A DNA stretch of 64,000 bases, from the NCBI GenBank assembly GCA_027257055.1, contig JAPVLO010000001.1, forward strand, positions 11,617,501 to 11,681,500, given 5' to 3'. Below the pieces are notes generated by a model. It was not told the origin of the DNA. It did no database searches and saw only the letters and a list, made by a program, of their open reading frames with translations. Positions 1-12,395 of this stretch are shown piece by piece; positions within the stretch are counted from its first letter, which is position 1; each line of letters opens with the position of its first letter. A program made the translations under genes and the position numbers. This DNA is from Cephalopachus bancanus (Eukaryota > Chordata > Mammalia > Primates > Tarsiidae).

Positions 1-1557
1 TAGGGACATATTGTTTTAAAACTTTTGAACATCAATAGATTGTTGATTCATCAATAAATATAGTGTCAAAATGTGACATCTTTTCAGGAAAGCAAAAAAT
101 GTCTATATATGGAGTTGATGCAGTATACTAAGATGATGAGAAAATTTGAAATACATTTTCAGAATGTTTCTTTCAAAAGTCACTTCTTAATTCCTGTCCT
201 ACCGTTATGATAGTCTCCAGTAAAACTGAAATGTCTATATTTTATTTTCTAAGTGTGTTTCTAACCAACTACAAGAAATTGAAAACAAAGACCCTTTTAA
301 TAGCTTTTAAAAATAAGATCTCAAGAGTTTCAATACTATAAACCAATAACATGCATTTAAAAAATCCTGACTCATGGGTACCTTGCTTTATTTATTTCCT
401 TTCAAAGTCATTTATATTAATTAAATTACCTTTGCTAGTAGAGATTCTATAATTCTATTCAAAGTTCAGCAATTTTTGACTGGTCCATCTTATTTTTTAT
501 TTTGGTGAATTCTGATATGTGTTTGAAACTCTAAATATCAAATCAGTAGGCACTGAATACTTAAGCATATAATAGTATATTTATTGTATTTTATTATTCA
601 TTCCTTCATGATTTTTTTTAAATTCAGCTATAAAATATTCAGTATGTGAGTATGATTATATGGGTTTGCTTATTTAGCTTCATAAAACATTTTGTATTGT
701 GACAAAAAATGTCATTCTCAATATCTCAAGGCATAACATATGCAGCTGGAATACAAACTATCACCAGGCATAAATGAACATTGTGATAAGTTAGTGAATA
801 ATATTTCTATACCTGGATGATTCTGTAAAGACTGACAAAAGCAATACAGTAAAAACAAAAGATTTAACACTTCAAATAAACTATTCACAAATGTCTAAGA
901 TGCCAAAGAAAAATATGAATATGTCTAATACTGATGAGCCATAGTTTTCACCAAAAAAGAAACATCAACTGGGCCATTCGAAGGCTGCCTCCAAAGCAGC
1001 ACTTGTGGATTGGCTATGATTCCTTCCACATTGCATTACCTGACTATTATGATAAAATGAAAATACATCAATGACAAATGAACTCAGAAAATGTCAACGT
1101 GGTTCCTTCTACAAACAATAATTTATGCTGCCAGCAAATGTTATCTGGTGCATTCCAGGGCTTCCCCATGAACAGGCTGTCTGATTTAGGAAAATTACTT
1201 CTTTCTCTTCAGGCCTCATTTAGTTTATCTATCAAAGGGGACTATAATAATAGCCTAATTTGCAGGGGGGTATTGCAGAACCCAAGTGCTTCTGTAGTCT
1301 AGATATATACCTCACAGGGAACACCTTATAAGGGCTACCGTATACATGATGTATCAAACAATGTTTGCAACATAATGTTTGTGATACTTATTTAGATTGT
1401 AAAACCTAAGTAATAGAGAGGAAGACTCTTTAAAAAATTATAATTATTTGAGAATGGGCACTGTAATGGGAATATGTGTAAGTGTATTCAAGGAAGTAAA
1501 GGGAGACGAAGGTTTTTAAAGAAAAAGGGATGGGTTACGTAAGTTGTTGTGAGACAA
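1..1557. other. AT-rich intron, nothing recognised
   Basis: No gene or nameable repeat. The stretch 835-1060 (lysine-rich when translated, ending 'ggattggctatgattccttcc') might be decayed transposon coding sequence, but no frame holds. Confidence 0.5.
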
Positions 1558-1863
1558 TTATCCTTGGCTACAGAGATAAATAACAAGGGTGGCATCATTC
1601 CAAAACTGGACAGGCAGATACTGTGCAGATATGCATATATATTTTTTTAGGGCTGCAATGCCTTTTTGTGTAGGTTGTAGTTTTCGCCAAGTCTTTTGTG
1701 ATAATTCTAGTGTGTTGTCAGGCATGTGTGCTGAGAATGCGCCCTTCATGGACTTCTCGGCATCATTTTTCAAGTTTGTAACACAAGTGACTCCATATTT
1801 TGATTCTGACAACTTTTTCCTCCTATCTTTTCCTGCCAGAAAAATATAAATTTCACTTAGCAT
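1558..1863 (-). other. Unrecognised 101-codon open frame, probably old repeat
   Basis: A frame from an ATG at 1863 (MLSEIYIFLAGKDRRKK...) is open for 101 codons in AT-rich DNA. I see no known domain, signal peptide or promoter. It may be chance or a fragment of an old mobile element. There is no evidence of expression. Confidence 0.2.
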
Positions 1864-2039
1864 TTTTTAAAAATCTCTTTCCAACATTTCTCCTAGTTTT
1901 GAGATCATTAAAATCTGTCTTTCTCTTTCTCCTGGCTTCTTATAGAAAGCAGTTACCTTACCTTCAATAGTTCTGCTTGCCATGAACACCCATCATGAAC
2001 AGAGGCTTTTATAAAAGCACAGAGGACTAAAAAAAAATG

Positions 2040-2576
2040 TCAAATACTTTTTCCCTACTGGGACTATACCCTGAAGAACTCAAATCACTCTATCAAAAAG
2101 ATACCTGCACACGTATGTTTATCGCAGCATTGTTCACAATAGCAAGAACCTGGAATCAACCATGCTGTTCATCAAAAGAGGACTGGATTTTAAAATGTGG
2201 TACATATGCACGATGGAATACTATGCAACCATAAAAAAAAGAACAAAATCATGAATTTTGAAGCAACCTGAATAGAACTAGAGTCTATAATACTGAGTGA
2301 CCTCTCACAGAAACAAAGATCTGAGTATCACATGTTCTCACTCATATAGTGGACCTTGAACATCTATTGTTATACTGTAAGAAAAGGATTGACAGTGATG
2401 GGAAACTACGGAAGGGGGGAGGGAGGGGAAGGGAGGTGGGATTAACAGCAGTCAATATCTGTCTGGGGCGGGGAGACACCCCTTATCAACAAGGGTGCCT
2501 GAACGAAGCATATTTGTATACCTAACCCTTAACTGTACCCCACAATATCAAAATAAAAAATATTGATTAAAAAAGA
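2040..2576 (+). mobile_element. L1 3' end (end of ORF2 plus 3' UTR), 5' truncated
   Basis: The start is decayed L1 ORF2 C-terminus (the 'ctgggactataccc...atggaatactatgcaacc' block). A G-rich polypurine tract at 2411-2445, a 3' UTR with 'cccttatcaacaagggtgcctga' and an A-rich tail follow. Frames are broken, so the copy is dead. Confidence 0.9.
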
Positions 2577-2997
2577 AATGAAAGCTTAGCTCCTAGAGGG
2601 AGTGGTCTTTCTGATTTGCATTTTCTTATGTGGACAGCTTTCAGTTGTGACAGAATAAAAAATTTTAAAAAGACTCTTTGAATAGAAAGGGAGAACATGT
2701 GAAAGACTACATAGTAAAAGAAAAGGCAGTTTGCAAGTTTGCTTCTAGACATCTTTCAATACCTCCCTGCCTTTAATCATAAATTTGGGAATAGCCAAGA
2801 GTAACATCAAGAAACCTCACAGGGCACATCCAAATTGAAATGCCTTTTGACTGGATTGCGCTATTCAGGAACCACACACTCCTGGAAATAAGTTACGAGT
2901 CAGTCGTCGGTGGACATGTAAACTTGTTTTTATTGTTTTGTTTTGTTTTTTGTTTTTGTTTTTTGGGTTTTTAAAAAATTAATTAACTTCAAGAACA

Positions 2998-3093
2998 GGC
3001 TGCAAACGATGGTTCACGCCTGCAATTCCAGCACTCTGGGAGGCTGGGGTGAGAGGATTGCTAGAGTCCAGGAGTTTGAAATCAGCCTGGGCA
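2998..3093 (+). repeat. Old Alu left-arm fragment, 3' truncated
   Basis: Recognisable Alu left arm (RNA polymerase III B-box-like GGAGTTTGAAATC, then 'cagcctgggca') that stops abruptly at 3093. The next bases belong to the segment duplicated at 4131. Confidence 0.8.
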
Positions 3094-3095
3094 TT

Positions 3096-3204
3096 GAAGG
3101 ACTGGTTTGTAAACACAAGCTTCATACATAAAGAAACAATTCATAAAACATATGAACCTGGAGAGAGCCAAATTCTTTAATTTCTACTATAGCATTCATT
3201 GCAT
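3096..3204 (+). repeat. Local duplication, copy 1
   Basis: About 109 bases from 'aggactggtttgtaaacaca' to 'cattcattgcat' recur at 4131-4240 in the same orientation, about 80% identical by eye. Not a repeat family I recognise. Confidence 0.75.
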
Positions 3205-4130
3205 CTAGTGTATATTAGTGTATAATGTGAATTGAGTAATATAACATGAATAAAGAAAACCTCACGCATGTCAGCTAGATACATGGTAAATTCATGCAAA
3301 GTCTGTATGTAGCATAAATGTCATAATATCCCAGTGTAAATGCAGTTTTGTTTTCATGAAGATTAAGTAATTGTAACCAAATTTTGTCATTATAGATGCT
3401 GTTGTCCTGCTTTAATGAGTTAAATAAATTTAATGCTATGATCACAGTATTTGTTAACTATACAAGAGACTGCCACTATGATATGTGAAAATAGTCTAGT
3501 TACTAAGATTCATGAAATAGACTACCTGAAATGGATTTACTTGATCAATGATCAGAGAACGTACAACATTGACACAGTTCATTTTAGGTCTACCTAACAT
3601 TGTGAATTTTTTAGTTGTCAATGAAACAAAATGTATAAAAACAGATACAAAAGTTGTGTTATATTATTAATATTCAAACATATCTGTTTTGATGTTTATT
3701 TTTGACCTATAGTTCTACCTAGAAATTTACACAGTTTATTTAATATTTAACACATAAAATTCATGGTTGTAAAAGCTTGAATTTATTTTTATTTTTCCTA
3801 AGTCAAATATTCTTTTTTCAAACAGTATGCCTTTTTGAAAATTTCTTAATAACACCACATCATTTATATACATGCTATTATGAGATTTTTAAAAAGTGCA
3901 TTCTTTCTTGATTTTACTGGAATATGATTAGCAACATTTTTAATAAACGTTCACTGTGGAATAGGCTTGGTCATTTTATTATAAATTGTGAGCTACTGAG
4001 CTTTGAATTAATATGTCTGTTTATATTATCATTTGCCCACAGCAAATTATCATAGTGAACAATGAAGGCAAAGTTATAATTAAGTTGATAGAAAATGACT
4101 ATCATATTCTGCAATAGTATTATAGGTCTT

Positions 4131-4240
4131 CAAGGACTGGTTTGGAAACACAAACTTTATACATTAAAATAACAACACATGAAACATATGACCCTGAAGA
4201 AAGCCAAAGTCTTTAATTTTTCCTATAACATGAATTGCAT
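4131..4240 (+). repeat. Local duplication, copy 2
   Basis: Pairs with 3096-3204. This copy lies about 140 bases before the inverted-repeat element at 4378. Confidence 0.75.
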
Positions 4241-4377
4241 TTTGGAAAGCTCAGAGATAAATTTTAGAAAATTCAAAATTGTTTTAATGTTTGCTTTTTT
4301 GCATGTTTTCAAATTTTCTCATAAAGTTCGTTATATATTAGGTACTGTTTATTACAGATTATTATTATTATACTATA

Positions 4378-4616
4378 TGCCAGAGGTGCCAAAGAAAAGT
4401 ATACACATTTTAAGAGATGTTATTCATGTAATTACTTTTAGTTTGTGGTAATCAGAAGTGTCTGGACGCTGATGATAACCACTCAGCACCTCTTGAAATT
4501 GCAGAAGTCAAACATGACTTGTATTCATTTTTTGTTGTTGGTATCTATTGAACATTACCATTTTAATACAGTTTTGCCTTCTTAAAATGTGTATACATTT
4601 TTTGGCACCCTCTGTA
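4378..4616. mobile_element. Short inverted-repeat transposon (Tc1/mariner-type MITE), copy 1
   Basis: Terminal inverted repeats of roughly 30 bases bound a 239-base unit: the left end reads gaggtgccaaagaaaagtat and the right end is its near reverse complement. The termini fit a TA target. No coding capacity. Same family as 21833-22060. Confidence 0.75.
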
Positions 4617-5809
4617 TAGTCTAGGAGCAATATATTTCATGAACAGTAGATACTTACTGAATTCAATTTGCCATCAATAATAGCAGTGTTCTGCTGAAAA
4701 TTCCAGAAAAGTGCATAAAGAAGACAAGCAAATTATTTTCTTAAGTTAGGACACTAAGACGAGGCTTGTAGATTCAATCAACAGGAAAAGAAAAGTATTA
4801 ATTTATTATAATCCCACCAGATTATCCATATTGATGAATGAACATAGATTTTGGATGGGCACTGGAGATGCAAGTGGTTCTGAATTGCTGGGATTCAAGA
4901 GCGTGAGTTAAATGAAGACTACCAGTTAAATGGTTGCTTTTGTTGTTGCTGTTGTTTAACTATATTTGTTGTAGATTAAATATTAATATGCAATTGATGT
5001 AGATATTCAAAATATGCGTTTTTGAGCTTATAGCATGAGCAGATAATACAAAATATAAGGTTGAAGGCAAAGAAGGAAACTAAAGGCATATTGCCTTCTA
5101 TTCAGCAAGTTGGGAAAAAACATCAAAACAAACTGAAGCAACAGATCATAGATTCATATTTAAGGAAATATTTTGGAGCTGGACAACAAAAGTTGTACCT
5201 TGGGAACATTGACAGATTTGCTGATATTTACGCTAAAAGCCCCTAAGGGACAGGACTTTCTGATGCAATCCACTTGCCAACCCTCCATCAAGAGTCGGGA
5301 GAAGTGTTTTTGGACTATTCTCCTGACTCATCATCCTCAATGTGTCCCCACTACAAGCAAAGCCACACATACAGGGAGGGTATCCACTAACTAAAAATGG
5401 AAGATGTTATCATTAATAAAATGTTGTGGAATGTAATGCATTTGAGAATTGAGATTCGTACAAAATGACACATTATAGGTATGGAAACAACAGCATATAC
5501 AGTCATGGTATACAGCCTTGTTTTCCTTAGAAGGATGATTCTATAGACGTAAACAAAAATCTGTCATTTCAGAAGTATGAACAGGTAATGTTGTGCAAAT
5601 AGAGTTATATAAAGAAACATACTATGATAGCTTCAGAAATGTTCTTATCTTGAAAACTTTCACAATGTAGAGTGTGGGGATTTTTATCTCTGTAAGTATC
5701 TTCTATTTTTCTCTTCCAATTCTCTCCTCTTACATAAACCTTTTTTCCCCTAAAAGATAATCCATCAAACTGTGTCATTTCACCTTTTTTAAAAATTTGT
5801 TTTCAATCT
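4617..5809. other. Intron sequence without recognised elements
   Basis: Short open frames at 5061-5394 overlap in two frames and resemble no protein that I know. Confidence 0.5.
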
Positions 5810-6005
5810 CTCAACAAATATAAAGGACATCTCATCCATCTTCACTCCTGCTCCAATCTCCCAAATTCTAAATGACTTCTCTCATCTTTTTTGCTCTGAC
5901 ATGCTTCTGTGTCACATCGTCCTTCTCCACATCAGTGACAAACTCCTTGAAAGGGCACTCTTTGTGAGTTCTGTACTTCCTCAGTACATCATCCCTTGCA
6001 ATCTA
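5810..6005 (+). repeat. Possible L2 fragment
   Basis: Pyrimidine-rich sequence ('gacttctctcatcttttttgctctgacatg', 'ccttgaaagggcactctttg') resembling decayed L2 coding sequence. Weak. Confidence 0.3.
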
Positions 6006-6094
6006 GCTTCCATCTGCTTTTTTGTACTGTAGTAGCACAACCCAAAGACTTTTGCTTTTATATCTATCTATCCATCAAAAATATGCATTGATTG

Positions 6095-6370
6095 AGCCGG
6101 GCTCGGTGGCTCAGCCTGTAATCCCGCGCCTTTGGGAGGCTGAGGTGAGTGGATTGCCTGAGCCCGCGGGTTCGAGACCCACCTGGGCAGCGAGATCTCA
6201 TCTCTACAATAAATCAAAAAATCAGCCAGGCGTGGTAGCGCATGCCTGTAATTCCGGCTACTAGGAAGGCTGAGGCGGAAGGATCGCCGGAGCCCAGCAG
6301 GCGAGGCTGCGGTGGCTGCTCTCCCGTCTGGGCGACCGAGTGAGACTCCAACTCAAAAAAACAAAAAAAA
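6095..6370 (+). repeat. Alu dimer, full length
   Basis: Complete dimer with the local Alu dialect (GCCGGGCTCGGTGG start, CAACTC before the A tail). It is flanked by the target-site duplication TGCATTGATT (6084-6093 and repeated just after the A tail). Confidence 0.95.
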
Positions 6371-7189
6371 ATGCATTGATTGTCAGGTGCTTTGTGAAGG
6401 TCTATGAATATACAGAGGAATAAAACCAACTCTTTGCTTTCCAAAAGTTCTTTGGCAGTAGAGATAGGCACGAAATAAAATAAAATAAAAATCCTTATTC
6501 CTGAATGATCTCTGTAGGTTGTATGGTGACCAATACTGTCTTTCCTGTAAAGCTATCTTCTCTGGTGTGTGATGGAATCTGAGGAACTTCAACAACCATT
6601 TCCTGCCAGGCCTGGGAGCATTAATTTCCAGGAGACATCCTGAGGAGAGGTAAGCTTGTTCTTGCTCAGTTGGACACAGTGAGGGGCTATGATGTAGGTG
6701 AATCATAGGTGACTCTGCCCACTTGTTATTTTACTTTTCTAAGGGCTAGGGGGACATCAAGGTGGGAAAAGAGAGCAAGATACTCTGGATCTGAGGGCCA
6801 AACAACATTTACTCAGGGCCACCGATCTACAGGGATTTCTAGGAATGGCAAAGGTGTAGTACCTGGAGACACTGGTGCAAATAGGGTCTGTACATAGCTC
6901 CTCCTATTTGAAGGAGATTTGTGGAAGGTGTGTCCCAGACTCCAAGAGCCCTTCATCAGGTAACATGGATTACTTGGTGTTGAGGTGAAGATTGTAGATA
7001 GAGTTGACCATGTCTTGCACATGAGGTCAGAATTGAGAAATTTGAGACGCCAGTCAGAGGGGGAAGATATCCAACTATGTGTTCTTACAGGGTGAGAGCT
7101 ATGAAAGAATTATGCAGTGTGAGAGCTTGCCTCCTGAAAATCACACTCAATTATTTTCCCTTTGTTTTTCTTAGACTACCCAGGGTCAC
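6371..7189. other. Intron, mixed composition, nothing recognised
   Basis: Less AT-rich than its surroundings. Several short frames on both strands have no recognisable product. Confidence 0.5.
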
Positions 7190-7774
7190 TGATGCAATCT
7201 CCCATTACAACCTGTTACTTTTGTGATGCTGCCATGAGTGTATGGTTTATTGTGAAATTTCCTCAGCTTAACCCAGTGTCTTGCAGTTAGCAGGTTCTCA
7301 ATAAATATCTATGGAGTAAATATATGATTTGAAATCACTTCATTGAAAAAGCCTTCCTTTCCCATTAGAGCATAAATAATACGAGACAGGGTACATGATT
7401 TACCTTATGCATTCTGAATTTCCAATGTCGATACAGTGACTTGTGCATCAAGAGTAGACACTCAATAGATCCCTTAAGTGAATGAATGTAAATAGTTATG
7501 CTTTTTCAAATTCTGCCTCAACAGCATTTCTAGTGATTGTGTCATCTGTTCTCCAAACGTAGGGCATCACCATCATTTGCTCCTTCAGATTAGGTGGGGT
7601 TTCTCATGGTCTACACAGCTAAAAGCAATTGTATAAATTCTGGTGAAATGAACCTTCCTAAAGCACAATTCCATTTATGTTCTGTTATTACTTACAGGTA
7701 TCAAAAGGAATCTTCTATCTCCATCTGGAAATCTCTCTCTCTCTCTCTTCCCCCCTCTTATGCGTGCACGTGTG

Positions 7775-7809
<35 letters not shown>

Positions 7810-8320
7810 CACACACACACTTTTTCTTTATTTCCCTTCCTTCCTTTTTTTCTCCTTTTCCTTCTCTCAGATATATTTTATAATCTATACCATTCCTGTT
7901 TCCCTTGCAGCTTTCTATTTTGTAGGGTTTCTGATTTGCAGTTAATTGCTTGTATCGTTGTCCAAACTGGTTCTAGCTTATTATCAGTTTCTTTCCTGAC
8001 AATGGATTCATTCACAAGGAATCTGAAAGTCAAACCCTGGAAATGCAGGTTATAAACACCTTGCTCCAGAAGTTGCTTTCTTTTGTACTATCAAGCTCTG
8101 TTTCTTGTAACACAGTTTGGTACAACCCCAGGCACCCTACTTTCTCCAGGAAGAAATTCAAACACCTATGCTTTTACTGACAAGCTTCTTGGGAGTAGAT
8201 TCTTTATCTTATATATTATTTGTATCCCCTACAGTGCCAATAGATTGTATTTTGCCCAAGGTAAGAGATCAATGAATACATATTTCATGAATGATGCCTT
8301 GTGTGATGTTTTGTGAACGC
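7190..8320 (+). repeat. Cluster of L2 3'-end fragments
   Basis: Three L2-like endings occur at 7225-7320 ('gcaggttctcaataaatatctatgga'), 7380-7490 ('agacactcaatagatc..gtgaatgaatg') and 8140-8300 ('ttgggagtagattctttatc..gatcaatgaatac'). They may be separate insertions or one broken copy. The (CA)n at 7779 lies between them. Confidence 0.5.
7779..7820. repeat. (CA)n microsatellite
   Basis: About 42 bases of CA with one AA interruption at 7809, preceded by TC repeats (7733-7748). Confidence 0.95.
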
Positions 8321-9613
8321 AAGAATTTCCTCTTCTTCCAAGGAACTATTGCAGTCAGCTGGACTCATTGTTAACCATATATTTTCATGAGCATGACTGT
8401 CTCCAAGTGCCTGAATCACAGTCATATTTTTAAAATTGAATGCACATCCAGATCTGACATTTACTTTGGATGGATTATTTCTAACTCTTTATAGTACATC
8501 ACACGGGCAGACTAAAATTGCTCTCAGCCTTGTTACCTGCAGCTCCCTATCTACCTTGTCAAGGTGCTGATATAAAAACTTATTTTTTCAAAGCCTTCCA
8601 GGCAGAAGCTTATGGTGTTTAGGAGTCCAAAAGCCTAAATGACAATTTCCAAATGAATATTGGGAGAGTTAATGTATTTCCCCTTATCTACTATATAGAT
8701 CTTCCCCTTTGTGCTTAAGGGCTTCACGTTTTAATGGAAAATACATGTTTCCCAAGACTCACTATATTGATATTTCTGTCACAGTGTCTGCTGCTTACGG
8801 TGATTTTCCAGTTTGAGTCTGTGACTTAATAACCACAGGAGACACTGATTTTGCAAAATAGGATGTTATTTCATGATCTAGTTCGTAATCAATATTAGAA
8901 AGCTGGCAGCAAAATGTCTCTGCTATACATTTACCTCAGGTGTCAGCAAATATCATACCATGTTATTAGCACTCTAGTATATGTGGATAAAATGCATAGC
9001 GATTAACTTTGCATACATCCTCTCCTTCATATTGATCAAAAATGAGAAGAGTATGAGCACAAATTCCAGACTTAATATGCACACATACAATGCTGCCTAT
9101 GTTCTTTAATGTCCCTAGAGGTGAAAACAAATGTTTCCTTAAGGACTAAACATGTTTCTCAGTAGACAGGTTCTTAAGTATTATTTTCTTCCTAGTTTAT
9201 TTGTAGTTTGGAAAACATAGTTTATCATATTTTGCTTTATTACAGCAATATTTACAAGGGAGAGAATTCTCTACCTGGTTTGCTGATGGCATACATCCTG
9301 ATGACCTTCAACTACTGGAGCATGAATTTGCTCAAATGTTTATTATGCATTTATTGCCACTTAGCATCAGTAATGATGTCTGAAGATACAGGAACACAGG
9401 TATAAATCTAAAAGTAGATGATACTGTAATGTCATGTTTATATTTTTGATGATGCTTCGGAAAGTCATTCTTCTTTGTCGAATCCTTTGCAAAAATTCAT
9501 AACCCTGGCTCACACCTGTAATCCCAGCACTTTTAGAGGCTGAGGCTGGAGGACTGCTTGAGCTCATGAGGTCAAGACCAGTTTGAGCAACATAGCAAGA
9601 TCTTGTCACTACC

Positions 9614-9644
<31 letters not shown>

Positions 9645-10654
9645 ACTAGCCAAGTGTGAGGGCATGTGCCTGTAATTGCAACAACTCAAGAGGCTGAGGC
9701 AGAAGGAGCTCGAGCCTGGGGTGAGCTGTGATCACGCCAACTGGGTAACAGAGTGAAACCCTGACAAACAAATCAAAACAAGCATCACCAAAACAAAACA
9801 AAACAAAACAAACATCACCAAAAAGACACCACATAGCCCTAGCTTAATGCTGAGAGAAATATAGACCATTCTAGATCCAGAGACATTTTACAGAATGCCG
9901 GATAGTGTTCTTCAAATTATCAAGGTTATGAAAATAAAGAATTATTGAGAAACTGTCACAGACCAGAGGCGACTAGGGAGACATGACACCTAAATGCAAT
10001 GTCATTCTCTGGATGGGACAGACAACACATAATAGAGTGACTGATAAAATCCAAATAAAGTCATGCCATTAACCATGTTAACAAAAAAAAAAAAAGGAAA
10101 TAGCGTAAACTAATGACTGAATTTAATTAATTTATAAATATATTATCATTCTTATTCTTCCTTAAACCTTCAAACAACGTATGATATTATAATTGATAAT
10201 TACATTCAAACGTATTTTAGAAGTACTACATGAACCAATTAACCATGGCACAATAGAATATAAAATATAACTCTAAAATCACAATAGATGTGGACAAAGA
10301 AGATTATATAAGTATATTCTCTTCTGTCATACCTTTTATGCTTTCCCGTGAGCATAAAATTAGTTACAAACATATCTGTCTTTTAGAAAATGTGCGTGCA
10401 TATGATTTTGAGGTGCATGCATCCGTAGAAGGCTAGCCAACTCTTATTAGAAAGCCTCTGGTTATAAAAGTGCCAGGAGATGGGGGTCATTATACTGACC
10501 TTCTGCAACAACAAAAACAACAAAGTCCAGAGAGCCTTGGGCTCTTTTTCAAGCAACTGCACTTGGGTGGTAAAGCACTGCCATCCCTCCAACCCAAGCA
10601 CTTGCCCAATGCCATGCCCAAGTGTTACCAGACCACCTTTCCTTTCCTCTACTG
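8321..10654. other. Intron around the old Alu at 9502; nothing else recognised
   Basis: Apart from the Alu there is an A run at 10081-10095 and AT-rich unique sequence. Confidence 0.5.
9502..9826 (+). repeat. Old Alu dimer with (AAAAC)n middle and tail
   Basis: Diverged dimer of AluJ age. The middle A-rich linker and the 3' tail have both grown into AAAAC repeats (9615-9643 and 9787-9812). Confidence 0.85.
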
Positions 10655-10830
10655 GATCTCAAAGCATGGTCTCTGTACTGGCAGCATCATCGGCCCCTGG
10701 AAAGTCTTTAGAAATGCAAATATAAGACTGAATCAGAAATTCTGAGCAGGGAGACACAGCAGGCTGTGTTCTAACTAGTCTTGTTGGTGATTCCCCTACA
10801 CACTTGAGAACTGCTTTGCCATTAAAGCAA
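10655..10830 (-). mobile_element. MER5A-like hAT element
   Basis: Reverse-orientation blocks 'tctcaaagcatggtct', 'ggcagcatcatcggccc', 'tttagaaatgcaaat', 'gaatcagaaattct' and 'cacttgagaactgctttg' match MER5A order. Confidence 0.8.
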
Positions 10831-11529
10831 TTTTACGTGTTACAGCACAAAAGTAGTCAGCAAGGCACAGTCTTGCTATTGCAGATGACAAATCAAGAAT
10901 ATTGTTAAAGCACTGAGATCCTTCTTTTTATAACCTGCTTCGCATTTTTTCTTTTTATTTTAGCATTATGTAATAGGAAATTCCCCAGATTTTGGCACTA
11001 TAGTTAAAAAGATAGATTGCATTCACCTTCTGGAAAAATGTGAAAATTTAGGAAAATGGTTAAATATAAAAAGAACAATGAAAAATTCTGGCTTATAAAA
11101 TGAACCCAAAGATTGAAATGGTCAGTTAAGCTGCTATAGTTAAACCAAAAATTTATGGAGTGTGAATATTAATTCATTTTTCTGAGGAAGTCTGCACTCT
11201 CTTCGAGTTGGGTTTAATAACATGTTTGCCAGTGGCCATAACAAATAATTGAGTACTGTTGTGGTCTGCTGAGAATGAGAATCTCTATAAATGTGCTCGG
11301 ACAAAGCTGATCACAGGAGATGCTGTTCTCAAGAGCATTTGTTTAGTTGTAATGTGACAGTTCAATTTACCTGAATTTCCTTTAACAATATCTCTTTCCT
11401 CTACTTAGAACGGGCAGTCGCAGTCACCTTCCTTGTCTGTTTGGCAAACCCCTGCCTTTCAGGCCCAGTGTGGCTGTTACTTCTCTGTTGAGTCTTCCTT
11501 TAACTGAGAATCCTAAGGCAATTAAAAAC

Positions 11530-11975
11530 CCCATCCTGTTGTGATCATCAAACCGTCAACATCACCACTCTCACCCTTGTTCACACTACCATCATCTCTC
11601 ACCCAGGGAAGTGCAATGATTCACCAATGTATCTTTCAGGAGCTCCTCTGCCCTGGCTGCACTTTATTTTCCATGCAAAATCATCTGACCCCATGGCTTC
11701 CCAATATTTTAAGGTTGAGGACACATCTCTTGACCGGGGCCAAGAAGTGCACTTCTGGACTCGTCCCTGCTCACTCCTCTGGCCTCGCCTCTGCCAAGCT
11801 CCTCTGTGCTCTGGCATCACTGGCTTTTGTGGTAATCTCTCATGGCCTGTCTCCAGAGGGCATTGATACCCTCTCTCCTTTCTCCACCAAGTTACACCCT
11901 ACATCGCCTTCAAAGGCTCTCTCTTCTGAGAAGCCTTCCATGACCTTCAGGAGACATTTTATGTGCTGTTTTTGG
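11530..11975 (+). repeat. L2 (LINE-2) fragment, ORF2 3' part
   Basis: Contains the L2 signature 'ctcttctgagaagccttccatgacc' preceded by pyrimidine-rich decayed coding sequence. It is split from its 3' end (12265-12395) by a MIR. Confidence 0.7.
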
Positions 11976-12002
11976 AGGCAATTTTACCTGTTTGTAGGAT
12001 AA

Positions 12003-12235
12003 GTGCATAGGTTTTGGAGTCAGAAAACCTGGGTTTGAATATCAGTTATGCTACTTACTAGCTGTGTGATACTGGGCAAGTTATTCGACCTCCGTGTTTT
12101 CAATTCTCTCGTCTACAAAAATGGGGATAAAAATAATGCTTATTTAATGAGGCTGTTGGGAAGGCTCAGTGATTGAAAACATGCAATGTGTTTTTTGTAG
12201 TACTGACATCTAGAAAATGCTATAATTATTAGTGT
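12003..12235 (+). repeat. MIR, nested in L2
   Basis: Clear MIR order: 'tggagtcagaaaacctgggtttgaat', 'acttactagctgtgtgatactgggcaagttatt', 'tctacaaaaatggggataaaaataat'. It interrupts the L2 on either side. Confidence 0.88.
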
Positions 12236-12264
12236 CATTATTATTATTGTCATTATTATTATTG

Positions 12265-12395
12265 TCACCACTCCCCATCAGACTAACATCCTGAAAGGCA
12301 AGAACTGTTTCTGTTTTTCTCATTCTGTGCGGCACACTCATAATATATTGTTAGTTTTCAATGAATGTTTGTTGAATAAACAAATAAATATTTCC
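12265..12395 (+). repeat. L2 3' end
   Basis: 'ctgaaaggcaagaactgtttctg' followed by 'caatgaatgtttgttgaataaacaaa' is the L2 terminus. It continues the copy at 11530. Confidence 0.72.

Noticed and set aside
7594..8055. 153-codon frame on the plus strand
   Set aside because: Its middle is a translated (CA)n repeat. Flanks are L2-like, and there is no recognisable protein.
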